Source: Halopseudomonas pertucinogena (lineage in GTDB: Bacteria; Pseudomonadota; Gammaproteobacteria; Pseudomonadales; Pseudomonadaceae). Taken from it: a DNA stretch of 64,000 nt. Under the pieces are notes generated by a model. The model was not told the DNA's origin and did no database searches. It saw only the letters and a list, made by a program, of their open reading frames with translations. The stretch spans positions 186,001-250,000 of the forward strand of contig NZ_BMNN01000004.1 of the NCBI RefSeq assembly GCF_014646575.1, given 5' to 3'. A program made the translations under genes and the position numbers. Of this stretch, positions 26,945-35,941 are shown piece after piece; positions within the stretch are counted from its first letter, which is position 1; each line of letters opens with the position of its first letter.

Positions 26945-29772
26945 GCGCGGCCGGCCAGCTGTCGCTGGCTGTCCCGGTGGCGGCGCTCCAGCAGCTGGGT
27001 CAGCGCCTCGGCGGAGACCGGCTTGCTGATCAGGTAGCCCTGCACTTCGTCGCAGCCCTGGGTCCGCAGGAAGGCCAGCTGGCTTTCCTGCTCCACCCCT
27101 TCAGCCACCACCTGCAGCTGCATGCTGTGAGCCATGGCGACGATGGCACGGACAATGGCCGAATCCCGGGAATGGTCGTCCAGTTCGCTGATGAAGGCAC
27201 GGTCGATCTTCAGGCTGTGAATCGGGAAGTGCTTGAGATAGGCCAGTGACGAGTAGCCGGTACCGAAGTCGTCCACCGACAGTTTGACGCCCAGATCCTG
27301 CAGCGCAGACAGGTTGGCGGTGACCGCTGCGCTCTGTTCCAGCAGCATGCTCTCGGTCAGCTCCAGTTCCAGCAGATTGGCCGGCAGCCTTGCCTCGCGC
27401 AGGATGTCTGCCACCTGGGCACTGAATTCCGGCTGGCGCAGCTGCTGCACCGACATGTTCACGGCAATGCGGATGGCTGCCGGGCCCTGGTGTAGCCACC
27501 TGCTGGCCTGGTAGCAGGCCAGGCGCAACACCAGGTGGCCCAGTGGCAGGATCAGCCCGGTTTCTTCTGCGATGGCGATGAAATCGGCGGGCGGCAGCAT
27601 GCCCCTGACAGGGTGCTGCCAGCGCACCAGCGCTTCGGCACTGGTGATCATGTTCGAGGTCAGGTGCAGCTTGGGCTGGTAATGCACCAGCAGCTGGTCC
27701 TCGGCAATTGCCCTGCGCAGCTCGTTTTCCAGATGCAGCCGGTCGACCTTCGGATCCGGCAGGTCGGCGGAATAGAACTTGAAGCAGTTGCCGCCCATCT
27801 GCTTGGCGTGCTGCATGGCCTGATTGGCGCGGTTGATCAGCTGCAGACTGTTACCGGCATCGTCGGGGAACAGGCTGATGCCGATCGAGGCGGATACGAT
27901 CAGCTCGTTGTCGCCGAGGGTGATCGGCTGGGCCAGCCTGACCAGCAGCCGCTCGGCAAGCTCACCCAGTTGCTCCCGCGGCACGTTCTGCTTGACCACC
28001 ACGAACTCATCGGCGGACAGGCGGGCAATGACGAAGGCGTCCGGCAGCAGCGCGCGCAGCCGGTCGGCTATCTCGCAGAGCAGGGTGTCGGCCTGGATGT
28101 GGCCCAGGGTGTCGTTGATGTACTTGAAGCGGTCTAGGTCCACGTGCAGCAGCGCCAGGCTGTGCCCCTGGCTGCGGGCCATGCCGGTGGCTTCGTCCAG
28201 GCTGTGGGTGAACAGACTGCGGTTGGCCAGGTGGGTAAGCGGGTCGTGGTCGGACAGGTAGCGCAGCCGTTCCTCGTTCTTGCGACTGATGCTCTGGTCG
28301 GCAAAGAAGCCCACATAATGGGTCACTTCACCAAGGGTATCGCGCACCACTGCCAGCTGGAGCCATTGGGGGTAGCGCTCGCCACTGCGGCGTTGTTCCA
28401 TCACTTCGCCCTGCCAGCGGTCCTGGCTGCGCAGCGCAGCGCGCATCCGGGCGTAGGTGTCCAGGGTTTCCGGGTCGTTGCTGAGGGAGGTCAGCTTGCG
28501 ACCGATGACATCCCGGGCAGGATAGCCGGTGATCACACTGAATGCCTGGTTCACCGCCAGGATCTGCTGATCCGGATCGAGAATGAAGATGCCGTCCGAG
28601 GTGGCCTCGAATACGGTCGCGGCCAGCCGTTCCTGTTCATGGCGCTGGCGCCGGGCGGTGATGTCCCGGCGGGTACCGATCATGCGGATGGCGCGGTTGT
28701 TGATGTCGCGCTGCACCGCCCGGCCATTGTCCTCCACCCACACCCAATGCCCCTGCTGGTGCCGCACGCGGTATTCCACGCAGTAGGGCGTGCCATGCTT
28801 GAAATGATCGATGAGCGCGCGGTTGACGCGCTCGACGTCATCCGGGTGGAGCCGTGGCTTGAGCACGCCGCGCATGGTCAGCTGGGGCTCGGACAGCCCG
28901 AAGATTTCTTCCAGATGGGAGTGATAGACCAGGTCACTTTCCAGGTCCCAGTCCCACAGGCCCAGGGCACTCGCTTCCAGCGCCATGCTCAGCCTCGCCT
29001 GGGTCTGCTGCAGCTCGATGGTGCGTTGATTGACCCGGTGCTCCAGCACCTCGTGACTGTGGCGCAGTTCCTGCTCTACCTGGCGCCGATGCTCGATCTC
29101 TCCGGTCAGTTGAATGTTCAGCGCTTCCGCCTGCTGGCGGGCCTCGTCGAGCCGGAACAGCAGCGCCCGGTTGCGCAGGTTGCTCTGCAGGGTACGGGTG
29201 GAGGAGCGGTGGATGAGCGCGCCGGCCAGCAGCATGCAGCCGAACAGGGTGATGCCCATCAGTCCCCAGTAGGGGCTGGTCGGATCGTCCTGGAAAAACA
29301 GGAACACGGTCGGCAGCAGCCAGCCCGGGATGGCGAAGCTGAGACAGGCGCTGAAGCGATGCGCATGAATGATGCTGACACACAGCACCACACCGGCAAT
29401 CACCGCATAGCCGCCGGTCTGTATGCTGAAGGTGTTGACCGGTACCAGCAACACCAGCGCAAGTCCCAGGGCCAGACCGGACAGACAGCTGCCGAGGTGG
29501 AACAGGATCGGCCAGCGGCGTCCGAGACGCTGCTCGGCCGGGCAACGGTTGAAGCGGTCAGCAGTACGCAGCTGCAGAAGGGCCAGGGTGCAGATGATGG
29601 TCAGCCAGGACAGCAGAAGCAGCCGCGGCGTGTGATCCCATACCAGCATCGCCAGCACGGCGGCAGCCAGCAGCACCAGCCACTGGGTCAGCCGCGCGTG
29701 GGCAAAGAGCAGATCGAGCTGACGCAGGAGCAGCTCACGGGACGCCTTCCGGCCCCTGTCGCGGTCAGACAT
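26920..29772 (-). CDS. Membrane PAS-GGDEF-EAL protein, probable c-di-GMP phosphodiesterase
   Basis: A 950-residue signalling protein. About six membrane helices (residues 25-195) are followed by a coiled-coil (about 200-260), two PAS domains (about 262-375 and 385-500), a GGDEF domain (about 505-670) and an EAL domain (about 680-935). The GGDEF signature is degenerate (RLSADEF), so cyclase activity is doubtful. The EAL domain keeps EALVRW near residue 711, AVNMS, LELTES, DDFGTGYSSL, LKIDRAF and VVAEGVE, so it should hydrolyse c-di-GMP. The 3' end overlaps convergent zwf by 25 bases. Confidence 0.92.
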   Translation of the reverse strand: MSDRDRGRKASRELLLRQLDLLFAHARLTQWLVLLAAAVLAMLVWDHTPRLLLLSWLTIICTLALLQLRTADRFNRCPAEQRLGRRWPILFHLGSCLSGLALGLALVLLVPVNTFSIQTGGYAVIAGVVLCVSIIHAHRFSACLSFAIPGWLLPTVFLFFQDDPTSPYWGLMGITLFGCMLLAGALIHRSSTRTLQSNLRNRALLFRLDEARQQAEALNIQLTGEIEHRRQVEQELRHSHEVLEHRVNQRTIELQQTQARLSMALEASALGLWDWDLESDLVYHSHLEEIFGLSEPQLTMRGVLKPRLHPDDVERVNRALIDHFKHGTPYCVEYRVRHQQGHWVWVEDNGRAVQRDINNRAIRMIGTRRDITARRQRHEQERLAATVFEATSDGIFILDPDQQILAVNQAFSVITGYPARDVIGRKLTSLSNDPETLDTYARMRAALRSQDRWQGEVMEQRRSGERYPQWLQLAVVRDTLGEVTHYVGFFADQSISRKNEERLRYLSDHDPLTHLANRSLFTHSLDEATGMARSQGHSLALLHVDLDRFKYINDTLGHIQADTLLCEIADRLRALLPDAFVIARLSADEFVVVKQNVPREQLGELAERLLVRLAQPITLGDNELIVSASIGISLFPDDAGNSLQLINRANQAMQHAKQMGGNCFKFYSADLPDPKVDRLHLENELRRAIAEDQLLVHYQPKLHLTSNMITSAEALVRWQHPVRGMLPPADFIAIAEETGLILPLGHLVLRLACYQASRWLHQGPAAIRIAVNMSVQQLRQPEFSAQVADILREARLPANLLELELTESMLLEQSAAVTANLSALQDLGVKLSVDDFGTGYSSLAYLKHFPIHSLKIDRAFISELDDHSRDSAIVRAIVAMAHSMQLQVVAEGVEQESQLAFLRTQGCDEVQGYLISKPVSAEALTQLLERRHRDSQRQLAGRAQRSSSQI

Positions 29773-29942
29773 GCTGGTGTATACCCGGGTAAGGCGTGAT
29801 ATCCCGACTCATCTTTTCATCCGTGAAATAGTGGCATTTCCATTGCAGACCATACACCAGAGCACCCGGCCGGCATATCCCCCCGGTGACGAAAGCCCGG
29901 TCGTTCGGCGGTTTCTTTCAGCCAGACGACGGGCGGGGTAGA

Positions 29943-32132
29943 ATGCCGCCAATGGATATCTCTCATTTGCTCAATTCGCTCAACGACGCCCAGCGCCAGG
30001 CGGTCACCGCCGCGCCGGGGCAACAGCTGGTGCTGGCCGGCGCCGGCTCCGGCAAGACCCGGGTACTGGTACACCGCATCGCCTGGCTGGTGGAGGTGGA
30101 AAAGGCCTCGCCCTGGAGCATTCTCTCCGTCACCTTCACCAACAAGGCCGCCGCCGAGATGCGCGAGCGCATCGAGCAGCTGCTCGGTATCTCGCCCCGG
30201 GGCATGTGGGTCGGCACCTTTCACGGGCTGGCCCACCGGCTGCTGCGCGCCCACTGGCGCGAGGCCGGGCTGGTCGAGCAGTTCCAGATCCTCGACAGCG
30301 ACGACCAGCTGCGGCTGGTCAAGCGGGTGGTGCGCGAGCTGGGGCTGGACGAGAACCAGTGGGCACCGCGTCAGGCCCAGTGGTGGATCAACGGGCAGAA
30401 GGACGAAGGCGTCCGTCCGCAGCACATCCAGCCCGCCGGTGACCTGTACCTGACCACCATGCTGCGCATCTACAGCGCCTACGAACAGGCCTGCGCCCGC
30501 ACCGGGGTGATCGATTTCGCCGAGCTGCTGCTGCGCTCGCTGGAACTGTGGCGGGACAACCCCTCCCTGCGCGAGCAGTACCAGGCGCGTTTCCGTCATC
30601 TGCTGGTTGATGAGTTCCAGGACACCAACGCGGTGCAGTATGCCTGGCTGAGACTGATCGCCGGGAACAATCCCAGCCTGATGGTGGTGGGTGATGATGA
30701 CCAGTCCATCTACGGCTGGCGCGGCGCGCGGATCGAGAATATTCAGCAGTTTCATCAGGACTATCCGGGCGCCGACCTCATCCGGCTGGAGCAGAACTAC
30801 CGCTCCACCGCGACCATCCTCAACGCGGCCAACGCACTGATCACCAACAACGCCGGGCGCATGGGCAAGGAGCTGTGGACCGACGGCGGCGAGGGCGAGC
30901 CCATTTCGCTGTATGCCGGCTTCAATGAGCAGGACGAAGCGCGGTTCATCGTCGACCGGATCAGCGAAGCCGTTGGCCAGGGCATGGCGCGCAGTGAGAT
31001 CGCCATTCTCTACCGCTCCAACGCCCAGTCCCGGGTGCTGGAGGAGGCGCTGCTGCGGGCGGCCATTCCCTACCGGATCTACGGCGGTCAGCGCTTCTTC
31101 GAACGCGCCGAGATCAAGAACGCCATGGCCTACATGCGGCTGGTCGCCAGCCGCGGCGATGACGGGGCGCTGGAGCGCATCATCAACGTGCCGGCCCGGG
31201 GCATCGGTGACCGCACGGTGGAAATCCTGCGCCAGCATGCCCGTGAACAGGACGTCTCGATGTGGCAGGCCGCCTGCGACCTGCTCGACAACAAGGGCCT
31301 GCCCGGCCGCGCCGCCAATGCCGTGCAGGGATTCCTGCAACTGATCGAGAATCTGGCCGAGCGGGTCGAAGGCGTGCCGCTGTACAGCATGGCCCAGCAG
31401 GTGATCGAGCACAGCGGCCTGCTGGCGTTCCATGAGAACGAGAAGGGCGAGAAGGGCCAGGTGCGGGTGGAGAACCTTGAGGAACTGGTATCGGCTGCCC
31501 GGGCCTTCGAGAACGAGATGATCGAGTTCGAGGAGGAAGGCGATGTGCTGCTGGCGTTCCTCGCCCACGCCTCGCTGGAAGCCGGCGAAACCCAGGCCGA
31601 CCGGTTCGAGGACAGCGTCCAGCTGATGACCCTGCACAGCGCCAAGGGACTGGAATTCCCGCTGGTGTTCCTCAGCGGCATGGAGGAGGGGCTGTTCCCG
31701 CACAAGATGAGCCTGGAAGAACCGGGCCGGCTGGAGGAAGAGCGGCGGCTGGCCTATGTCGGCATTACCCGGGCCATGCAGCAGCTGATCATCACCTGGG
31801 CAGAAACCCGCCGGCTGTACGGCAGCGAGACCTTCAACAAGGTCTCGCGCTTCGTCCGCGAGATTCCTGCCGAGCTGATCCGCGAAGTGCGTCTGGGCAA
31901 TCAGGTCAGTCGCCCCTTCGGGCCCGGCAAGGGCAAGGGCAGCATGTTTGCCCAGGAAGCCAGTGAAAGCACCGGCTTCGCCCTGGGCCAGCGGGTGCAG
32001 CACTCCCTGTTCGGCGAGGGCGTAGTGCTGAACTACGAAGGCCACGGCGCCCAGGCACGGATTCAGGTGAACTTCGATGACGAAGGCAGCAAGTGGTTGA
32101 TGGTGGCCTATGCGAAGCTGGAGGCGATCTGA
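29943..32132 (+). CDS. uvrD: DNA helicase II UvrD
   Basis: A 729-residue superfamily 1 3'-5' helicase for nucleotide excision and mismatch repair. Motifs in order: NDAQRQAV (Q motif), LAGAGSGKTRVL (Walker A), FTNKAAAEMRERI, LVDEFQDTN (Walker B), GDDDQSIYGWRGA, LEQNYRST, TLHSAKGLEFPLVF, and EERRLAYVGITRA. The C-terminal basic tail ends with a Tudor-like strand region (GEGVVLNYEGHG) as in UvrD/PcrA. ATG at 29943 has GGGG five bases upstream; ATG at 29952 is an alternative. Confidence 0.95.
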   Translation: MPPMDISHLLNSLNDAQRQAVTAAPGQQLVLAGAGSGKTRVLVHRIAWLVEVEKASPWSILSVTFTNKAAAEMRERIEQLLGISPRGMWVGTFHGLAHRLLRAHWREAGLVEQFQILDSDDQLRLVKRVVRELGLDENQWAPRQAQWWINGQKDEGVRPQHIQPAGDLYLTTMLRIYSAYEQACARTGVIDFAELLLRSLELWRDNPSLREQYQARFRHLLVDEFQDTNAVQYAWLRLIAGNNPSLMVVGDDDQSIYGWRGARIENIQQFHQDYPGADLIRLEQNYRSTATILNAANALITNNAGRMGKELWTDGGEGEPISLYAGFNEQDEARFIVDRISEAVGQGMARSEIAILYRSNAQSRVLEEALLRAAIPYRIYGGQRFFERAEIKNAMAYMRLVASRGDDGALERIINVPARGIGDRTVEILRQHAREQDVSMWQAACDLLDNKGLPGRAANAVQGFLQLIENLAERVEGVPLYSMAQQVIEHSGLLAFHENEKGEKGQVRVENLEELVSAARAFENEMIEFEEEGDVLLAFLAHASLEAGETQADRFEDSVQLMTLHSAKGLEFPLVFLSGMEEGLFPHKMSLEEPGRLEEERRLAYVGITRAMQQLIITWAETRRLYGSETFNKVSRFVREIPAELIREVRLGNQVSRPFGPGKGKGSMFAQEASESTGFALGQRVQHSLFGEGVVLNYEGHGAQARIQVNFDDEGSKWLMVAYAKLEAI

Positions 32133-32179
32133 CGCAGCCTCGACCGACCCCAACCAACAACATGAAAACGGGACAGACC

Positions 32180-33013
32180 ATGGCCAGCACACCTCGATCC
32201 GCTACGGTACAGGACTTCTCCAATGGCACGGACGTATCGGTCGCAATCATGGTTGATTGCGACAACGTGTCTCCGGAGATTCTTCCCTATGCCCTGCGTA
32301 TGGCGGCCCAGTTCGGTCGGGTCGTGCTGCGCCGGGGCTATGGCAACCATTCGACGCTCGCCAATCGCTGGCAGGAAGCGCTGGTGCGACTGGCGTTCAC
32401 GCCACACCTCCAGTATCAGTACGCATCAGGAAAGAACACGGCGGACATCGCCTTGGCGCTGGATGCGCTGGAAATCATGTTCGATCAACGGGCGGATGTA
32501 TTCTGCCTCGTTACCAGCGATTCCGACTTCGCCTATCTCTGCCGCAAGCTGCGTGAGCGCGGGGCCCGGGTATGCATCGTCGGTGAAGGGAAAACCCCGG
32601 AAGCCCTGCGCAACGCCAGCGACCAGTTCTTCGAATGGTCACTGGCCGAAATGGACACCGAGGCGGGCGATTCCGACGAGAAGGCTCCGGTCAGAAAGGA
32701 AACGCCCGCCCGGACCGAGCCGGTGAAAGCCGAACCCGGCAAGGATGCTGCCAGAGATGCCGGCAAACCAGCCAAGCGGCGCCCACGTTTCGTGGTGGAA
32801 GCTGTATCGCTGCTGGCCAGCGAGTCCTCCGATGGCAAGGTCGGCCTGGGGCCGTTGGGGCAATATCTCAAGCGCACTGACCCTGCATTCACGCCCAAGG
32901 GATACGGCCATTCCGGTCTGCTGGACATGCTCAAGACCTATGACCTGCTGGAAGTCCGACAGGATTCAGGCGGGGGCTGGTTCGTTTACCTCGCGGAGAG
33001 CAGCGCCAGCTGA
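32180..33013 (+). CDS. NYN-domain nuclease-like protein with C-terminal LOTUS/OST-HTH domain
   Basis: A 277-residue soluble protein. The N-terminal NYN (PIN-like) domain has IMVDCDNVSP, KNTADIALALDALEIM and CLVTSDSDFAYLCRKL, supplying the acidic residues expected of a metal-dependent RNase. A charged, Pro/Lys/Glu-rich linker (about 165-205) leads to a C-terminal LOTUS/OST-HTH domain (about 207-275, GPLGQYLKRTDPAFTPKGYG and LLDMLKTYDLLEV). LOTUS domains bind RNA or partner proteins. It follows uvrD by 47 bases on the same strand, so readthrough is possible. Substrate unknown. Confidence 0.85.
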   Translation: MASTPRSATVQDFSNGTDVSVAIMVDCDNVSPEILPYALRMAAQFGRVVLRRGYGNHSTLANRWQEALVRLAFTPHLQYQYASGKNTADIALALDALEIMFDQRADVFCLVTSDSDFAYLCRKLRERGARVCIVGEGKTPEALRNASDQFFEWSLAEMDTEAGDSDEKAPVRKETPARTEPVKAEPGKDAARDAGKPAKRRPRFVVEAVSLLASESSDGKVGLGPLGQYLKRTDPAFTPKGYGHSGLLDMLKTYDLLEVRQDSGGGWFVYLAESSAS

Positions 33014-33094
33014 GCGGCATGAACCGGATGGCCTCCGACGCCTGACACGGGTAGACTCGGCGGCTTCCAACAGTTGTTGAAGGAAGCCGTCCGA

Positions 33095-34090
33095 ATGGCC
33101 CGCCCGCGCCTGTTACCCGACAATTTCACCCTGTGCCTCATTGCCGCCATGGTCCTGGCCAGCCTGCTTCCGGTCCAGGGCCAGGCGGCGGTGGTATTTG
33201 GCTGGATCACCAACCTGGCTATCGGGTTGTTGTTCTTCATGCATGGCGCCAAGCTGTCCCGGGATGCCATCTGGGCCGGCGCGATGCACTGGCGGCTGCA
33301 CCTGCTGGTGTTTTCCTGCACCTTCATCCTGTTTCCACTGCTCGGGCTGGCGCTGAAGCCGCTGCTGGCGCCGCTGATGGGGCACGAGCTGTATCTGGGC
33401 ATGCTGTTTCTCTGCGCGCTGCCCGCCACGGTGCAGTCGGCGATCGCCTTCACCTCGCTGGCGCGTGGTAATGTGGCAGCGGCGGTGTGCAGCGCGGCCA
33501 CCTCCAGCCTGCTGGGTATCTTCATCACGCCGTTTCTGGTCGTGTTACTGCTGGGTGCCGAGGGCGGCAGTGGTGACACCCTGGGAGCGATCGGCCAGAT
33601 CACCGTGCAGTTACTGTTGCCCTTCGTTGCCGGCCAGGTGGCGCGGCGCTGGATCGGCAGCTGGGTCGAGCAGAACAAGAGCTGGCTGAAAAACGTTGAC
33701 CAGGGGTCGATCCTGCTGGTGGTGTTCGGTGCGTTCAGCGCCTCGGTGGTGGAGGGGCTGTGGCAGACCATCCCGCTGACGCAACTGGGTGGGCTGCTGA
33801 TCGCCTGCTGCATATTGCTGGCGCTGGTGCTGGTGCTGGTGGAGCAACTGGCACGGCGGCTGGGCTTCAACACCGAAGACCGCATCACCATCCTGTTTGC
33901 CGGCTCGAAGAAGAGCCTGGCGACTGGCGTGCCCATGGCCCAGGTGCTGTTTGCCGGGGGCAGCATGGGCGCGATGATCCTGCCGCTGATGGTTTTCCAT
34001 CAGATTCAGCTGATGGTTTGCGCGGTGCTGGCGGAGCGTTATGCCCGCCGTCCGGAGGTGCCGGAGGGCAGCAGTACCCCCGCATCCTGA
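33095..34090 (+). CDS. Bile acid:sodium symporter-family transporter (SBF-like, YfeH type)
   Basis: A 331-residue membrane protein with about ten helices. The early GWITNLAIGLLFFMHGAKLS, the LFLCALPATVQSAIAFTSLARGNVAAAVCSA segment (split by a loop) and TILFAGSKKSLATGVPMAQVLF match the SBF-like family PF13593 (E. coli YfeH, yeast Rch1). Substrate unknown; related proteins have been tied to calcium or organic-anion homeostasis. GAAGGAAG before ATG 33095 fixes the start. A perfect stem-loop follows the gene. Confidence 0.88.
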   Translation: MARPRLLPDNFTLCLIAAMVLASLLPVQGQAAVVFGWITNLAIGLLFFMHGAKLSRDAIWAGAMHWRLHLLVFSCTFILFPLLGLALKPLLAPLMGHELYLGMLFLCALPATVQSAIAFTSLARGNVAAAVCSAATSSLLGIFITPFLVVLLLGAEGGSGDTLGAIGQITVQLLLPFVAGQVARRWIGSWVEQNKSWLKNVDQGSILLVVFGAFSASVVEGLWQTIPLTQLGGLLIACCILLALVLVLVEQLARRLGFNTEDRITILFAGSKKSLATGVPMAQVLFAGGSMGAMILPLMVFHQIQLMVCAVLAERYARRPEVPEGSSTPAS

Positions 34091-34096
34091 TGGCCT

Positions 34097-34125
34097 GCGG
34101 GGTGGCAACTTGCTTTCCACCCCGC
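34097..34125 (+). terminator. Stem-loop after the SBF-like transporter
   Basis: Perfect 9-bp stem GCGGGGTGG/CCACCCCGC with an 11-base loop, starting six bases after the stop codon. It is not followed by a strong T-run, so termination may be partial and tenA could be reached. Confidence 0.5.
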
Positions 34126-34177
34126 CCGGGTTATCGTATGGGCCACAAAAAACCCACCAGAATCAGTGAGATAAGAA

Positions 34178-34846
34178 ATGGCATTTACTTTTGAAGATCT
34201 TCGGCAGGCCTGTCAGAGCGAGTGGGATGCCTATATCAAGCATGATTTCGTCCAGCAGCTGGGCAACGGCACTCTGGCAGAGGATGCCTTTCGCCACTAC
34301 CTGAAACAGGATTATCTGTTCCTGATCCAGTTCGGCCGCGCCTATGCCCTGGCGGCCTACAAGAGCCCGACCCTCGACGACCTGCGCCAGGCCAAGGCTG
34401 GTCTGGAAGCGATCATCGGTCTGGAGCTGGGGCTGCACATCGAATATTGCCGTCAGTGGGGCATCTCCGAAGCGGAGCTGCAGGCCCTGCCCGAAGCCCG
34501 CGCCACCCTGGCCTACACCCGCTACGTACTGGACACTGGCAACCGTGGGGACCTGCTTGACCTGCATGTGGCGCTGGTGCCCTGCCTGATCGGTTATGCC
34601 CAGATCGGCAAGTGGCTGGCACAACGCAGCGAGACGGTGCGCGGCGACAGCAACCCCTACGAGCACTGGATGCGGATGTACGAAGGAGAGGCGTTCCAGC
34701 AGGCCGCCGCCATGGAACTGGAGTGGCTCAACCGCGAGCTGGCGGAAGTCTCGCCGCGGCGTTTCGAGCAGCTGGTGCGCATCTTCCGCGACGCTACCCG
34801 CCTGGAAATCGACTTCTGGGACATGGGCCTGAACCAGCGCATGTAG
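34178..34846 (+). CDS. tenA: Aminopyrimidine aminohydrolase / thiaminase II (TenA family)
   Basis: A 222-residue all-helical TenA protein. The active-site Cys is Cys136 in ALVPCLIGYAQIG, with Asp45 in KQDYLFLIQFGRAYALA and a C-terminal Glu near 210 (RLEIDFWDMGL), matching the catalytic set of B. subtilis TenA. The family salvages thiamin pyrimidine breakdown products. GTGAGATAAGAA precedes the ATG. No TPP riboswitch-like element is visible in the short upstream region, and no other thiamin gene is nearby. Confidence 0.9.
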   Translation: MAFTFEDLRQACQSEWDAYIKHDFVQQLGNGTLAEDAFRHYLKQDYLFLIQFGRAYALAAYKSPTLDDLRQAKAGLEAIIGLELGLHIEYCRQWGISEAELQALPEARATLAYTRYVLDTGNRGDLLDLHVALVPCLIGYAQIGKWLAQRSETVRGDSNPYEHWMRMYEGEAFQQAAAMELEWLNRELAEVSPRRFEQLVRIFRDATRLEIDFWDMGLNQRM

Positions 34847-35019
34847 CCGACCCGCCGCCCGGGGGCGGGCGGCAGATCATGTGCGCATTTGTTCCGACAT
34901 ATCCCGGCTGAACCAGCCCAGCCCCTTCGCTGTCAATAAGTGTGGCTGCGCTTCATTCAGCCTGACCCACGCCGATATTAGCGCGTGACTGATGCTCAAT
35001 AAAAATGCTGGAGTCAATT

Positions 35020-35151
35020 ATGAGTCTGACACTGAAATCAGTATTGCTCGGAATGATGGTTCTGTTCATGGCCGGCTGTAACACCATGCAGGGAGCAGGG
35101 CAGGACATTCAGCGAGGGGGTGAAAAGCTGGAAGACGCTGCTGACCGCTGA
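35020..35151 (+). CDS. Entericidin-type small lipoprotein
   Basis: A 43-residue protein with a hydrophobic signal segment and lipobox FMAGC (lipidated Cys20), followed by NTMQGAGQDIQRGGEKLEDAA. The GxGxDIQ-GGxxLE pattern is the entericidin EcnA/EcnB family. Members are tiny membrane lipoproteins linked to stress or stationary-phase antidote/toxin behaviour. A TGGAG element lies upstream. It stands alone between tenA and a convergent thioesterase gene. Confidence 0.85.
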   Translation: MSLTLKSVLLGMMVLFMAGCNTMQGAGQDIQRGGEKLEDAADR

Positions 35152-35159
35152 TGCACTAC

Positions 35160-35184
35160 CTGGCCGCCCGTTATGGGTGGCCAG
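35160..35184. terminator. Stem-loop between convergent entericidin and thioesterase genes
   Basis: CTGGCCGCCC and GGGTGGCCAG form a 10-bp stem with one G-T wobble around a 5-base loop, directly after the entericidin stop. A second GC-rich hairpin, CCGCC/GGCGG, follows within 15 bases. Neither has a T-run. Confidence 0.4.
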
Positions 35185-35258
35185 TACGCCGCCGCACGGC
35201 GGCGATTACCATCAACTCCCCTCAGTACTTCATCACTCCGGTCTTTGCCCGTGCAGAC

Positions 35259-35651
35259 TCAGTTGGGAATGACCCGGGTGCGTCCGCGATCGTCAATCGC
35301 GACAAATACGAAGGTAGCTTCGGTCACCTTGCGGCTTTCGCTGTAGTTGTGGGCGTCGCTCCACACTTCCACCAGAATGGTGATCGAGCTGCGGCCGATA
35401 TCCTGCACCTTGCAATGAAAGCCCAGCTGGGCGCCCACCGGCACGGGGACCATGAAGCCCATGCGGTCGATGGCAACGGTTGCCACGCGGCCACGGGCAA
35501 TGCGCGCGGCGGTGCTGGTGCCGGCGATATCCATCTGACCGACCAGCCAGCCACCATAGATATCGCCGAAGCTGTTGCAGTCGCGGGGTAAGGTGGTGAT
35601 TTTGAGTGCCAGTTCACCCTGGGGCACGGGATCTTGATCTAGGTCTTGCAT
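35259..35651 (-). CDS. Acyl-CoA thioesterase, YciA-like hotdog protein
   Basis: A 130-residue single hotdog domain. GDIYGGWLVGQMDIAGTSTAARIA is the catalytic helix region (shown broken by the conserved Asp), and VAIDRMGFMVPVPVG and VEVWSD follow the YciA/BFIT pattern. Enzymes of this type hydrolyse short to medium acyl-CoAs in the cytosol. The start MQDLDQDPVPQGELALKI was preferred over a longer frame because the extra N-terminal 53 residues are Arg-rich and unlike the family. The ribosome site is weak (AGAGCAG). It is divergent from pstS. Confidence 0.88.
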   Translation of the reverse strand: MQDLDQDPVPQGELALKITTLPRDCNSFGDIYGGWLVGQMDIAGTSTAARIARGRVATVAIDRMGFMVPVPVGAQLGFHCKVQDIGRSSITILVEVWSDAHNYSESRKVTEATFVFVAIDDRGRTRVIPN

Positions 35652-35941
35652 GAACTGCTCTGCAGATGTTGTTGTTCTGGTGTTCCGCCAGCGTCGACGG
35701 ATGCTCTCGAGAAAGCGCAATCTTACGGTGCTACGGGGGGCGCTGCAAGGAGTCGCTGCCCTTGCACTGGTGGCCCTTGGCTGGTTTTTTTCATTGAAAC
35801 ATTCCTGCAATAAAGCGTGGACATAATGGCCCCTGTCCTGGAAAGGAGTTGTAAAAAGCGGGCTTCTGGCGGTGCCTCAGGGGAGGGAGTCGGAAAGTGC
35901 TGCTGACACAAGTAGTTCACGCTAAGTCTGAGGAGACTGGA

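Noticed and set aside
28144-29799. A 551-codon plus-strand frame opposite the GGDEF-EAL gene
   Set aside because: Antisense shadow; rich in His, Gln and Gly as expected from reversed GC-rich coding DNA, with no domain signal.
29817-32192. A 791-codon frame on the minus strand opposite uvrD
   Set aside because: Composition mirrors uvrD third-position GC bias; no recognisable motif, and uvrD carries all helicase motifs on the other strand.
34091-34177. Possible TPP riboswitch before tenA
   Set aside because: The region is under 90 bases, lacks the CUGAGA-type core, and is mostly occupied by a simple stem-loop.
35652-35941. Pho box upstream of pstS
   Set aside because: TTTTCAT and ACATTCC spaced by four bases (near 35790) match the consensus too poorly, although CATAAT nearby could be a -10 element.
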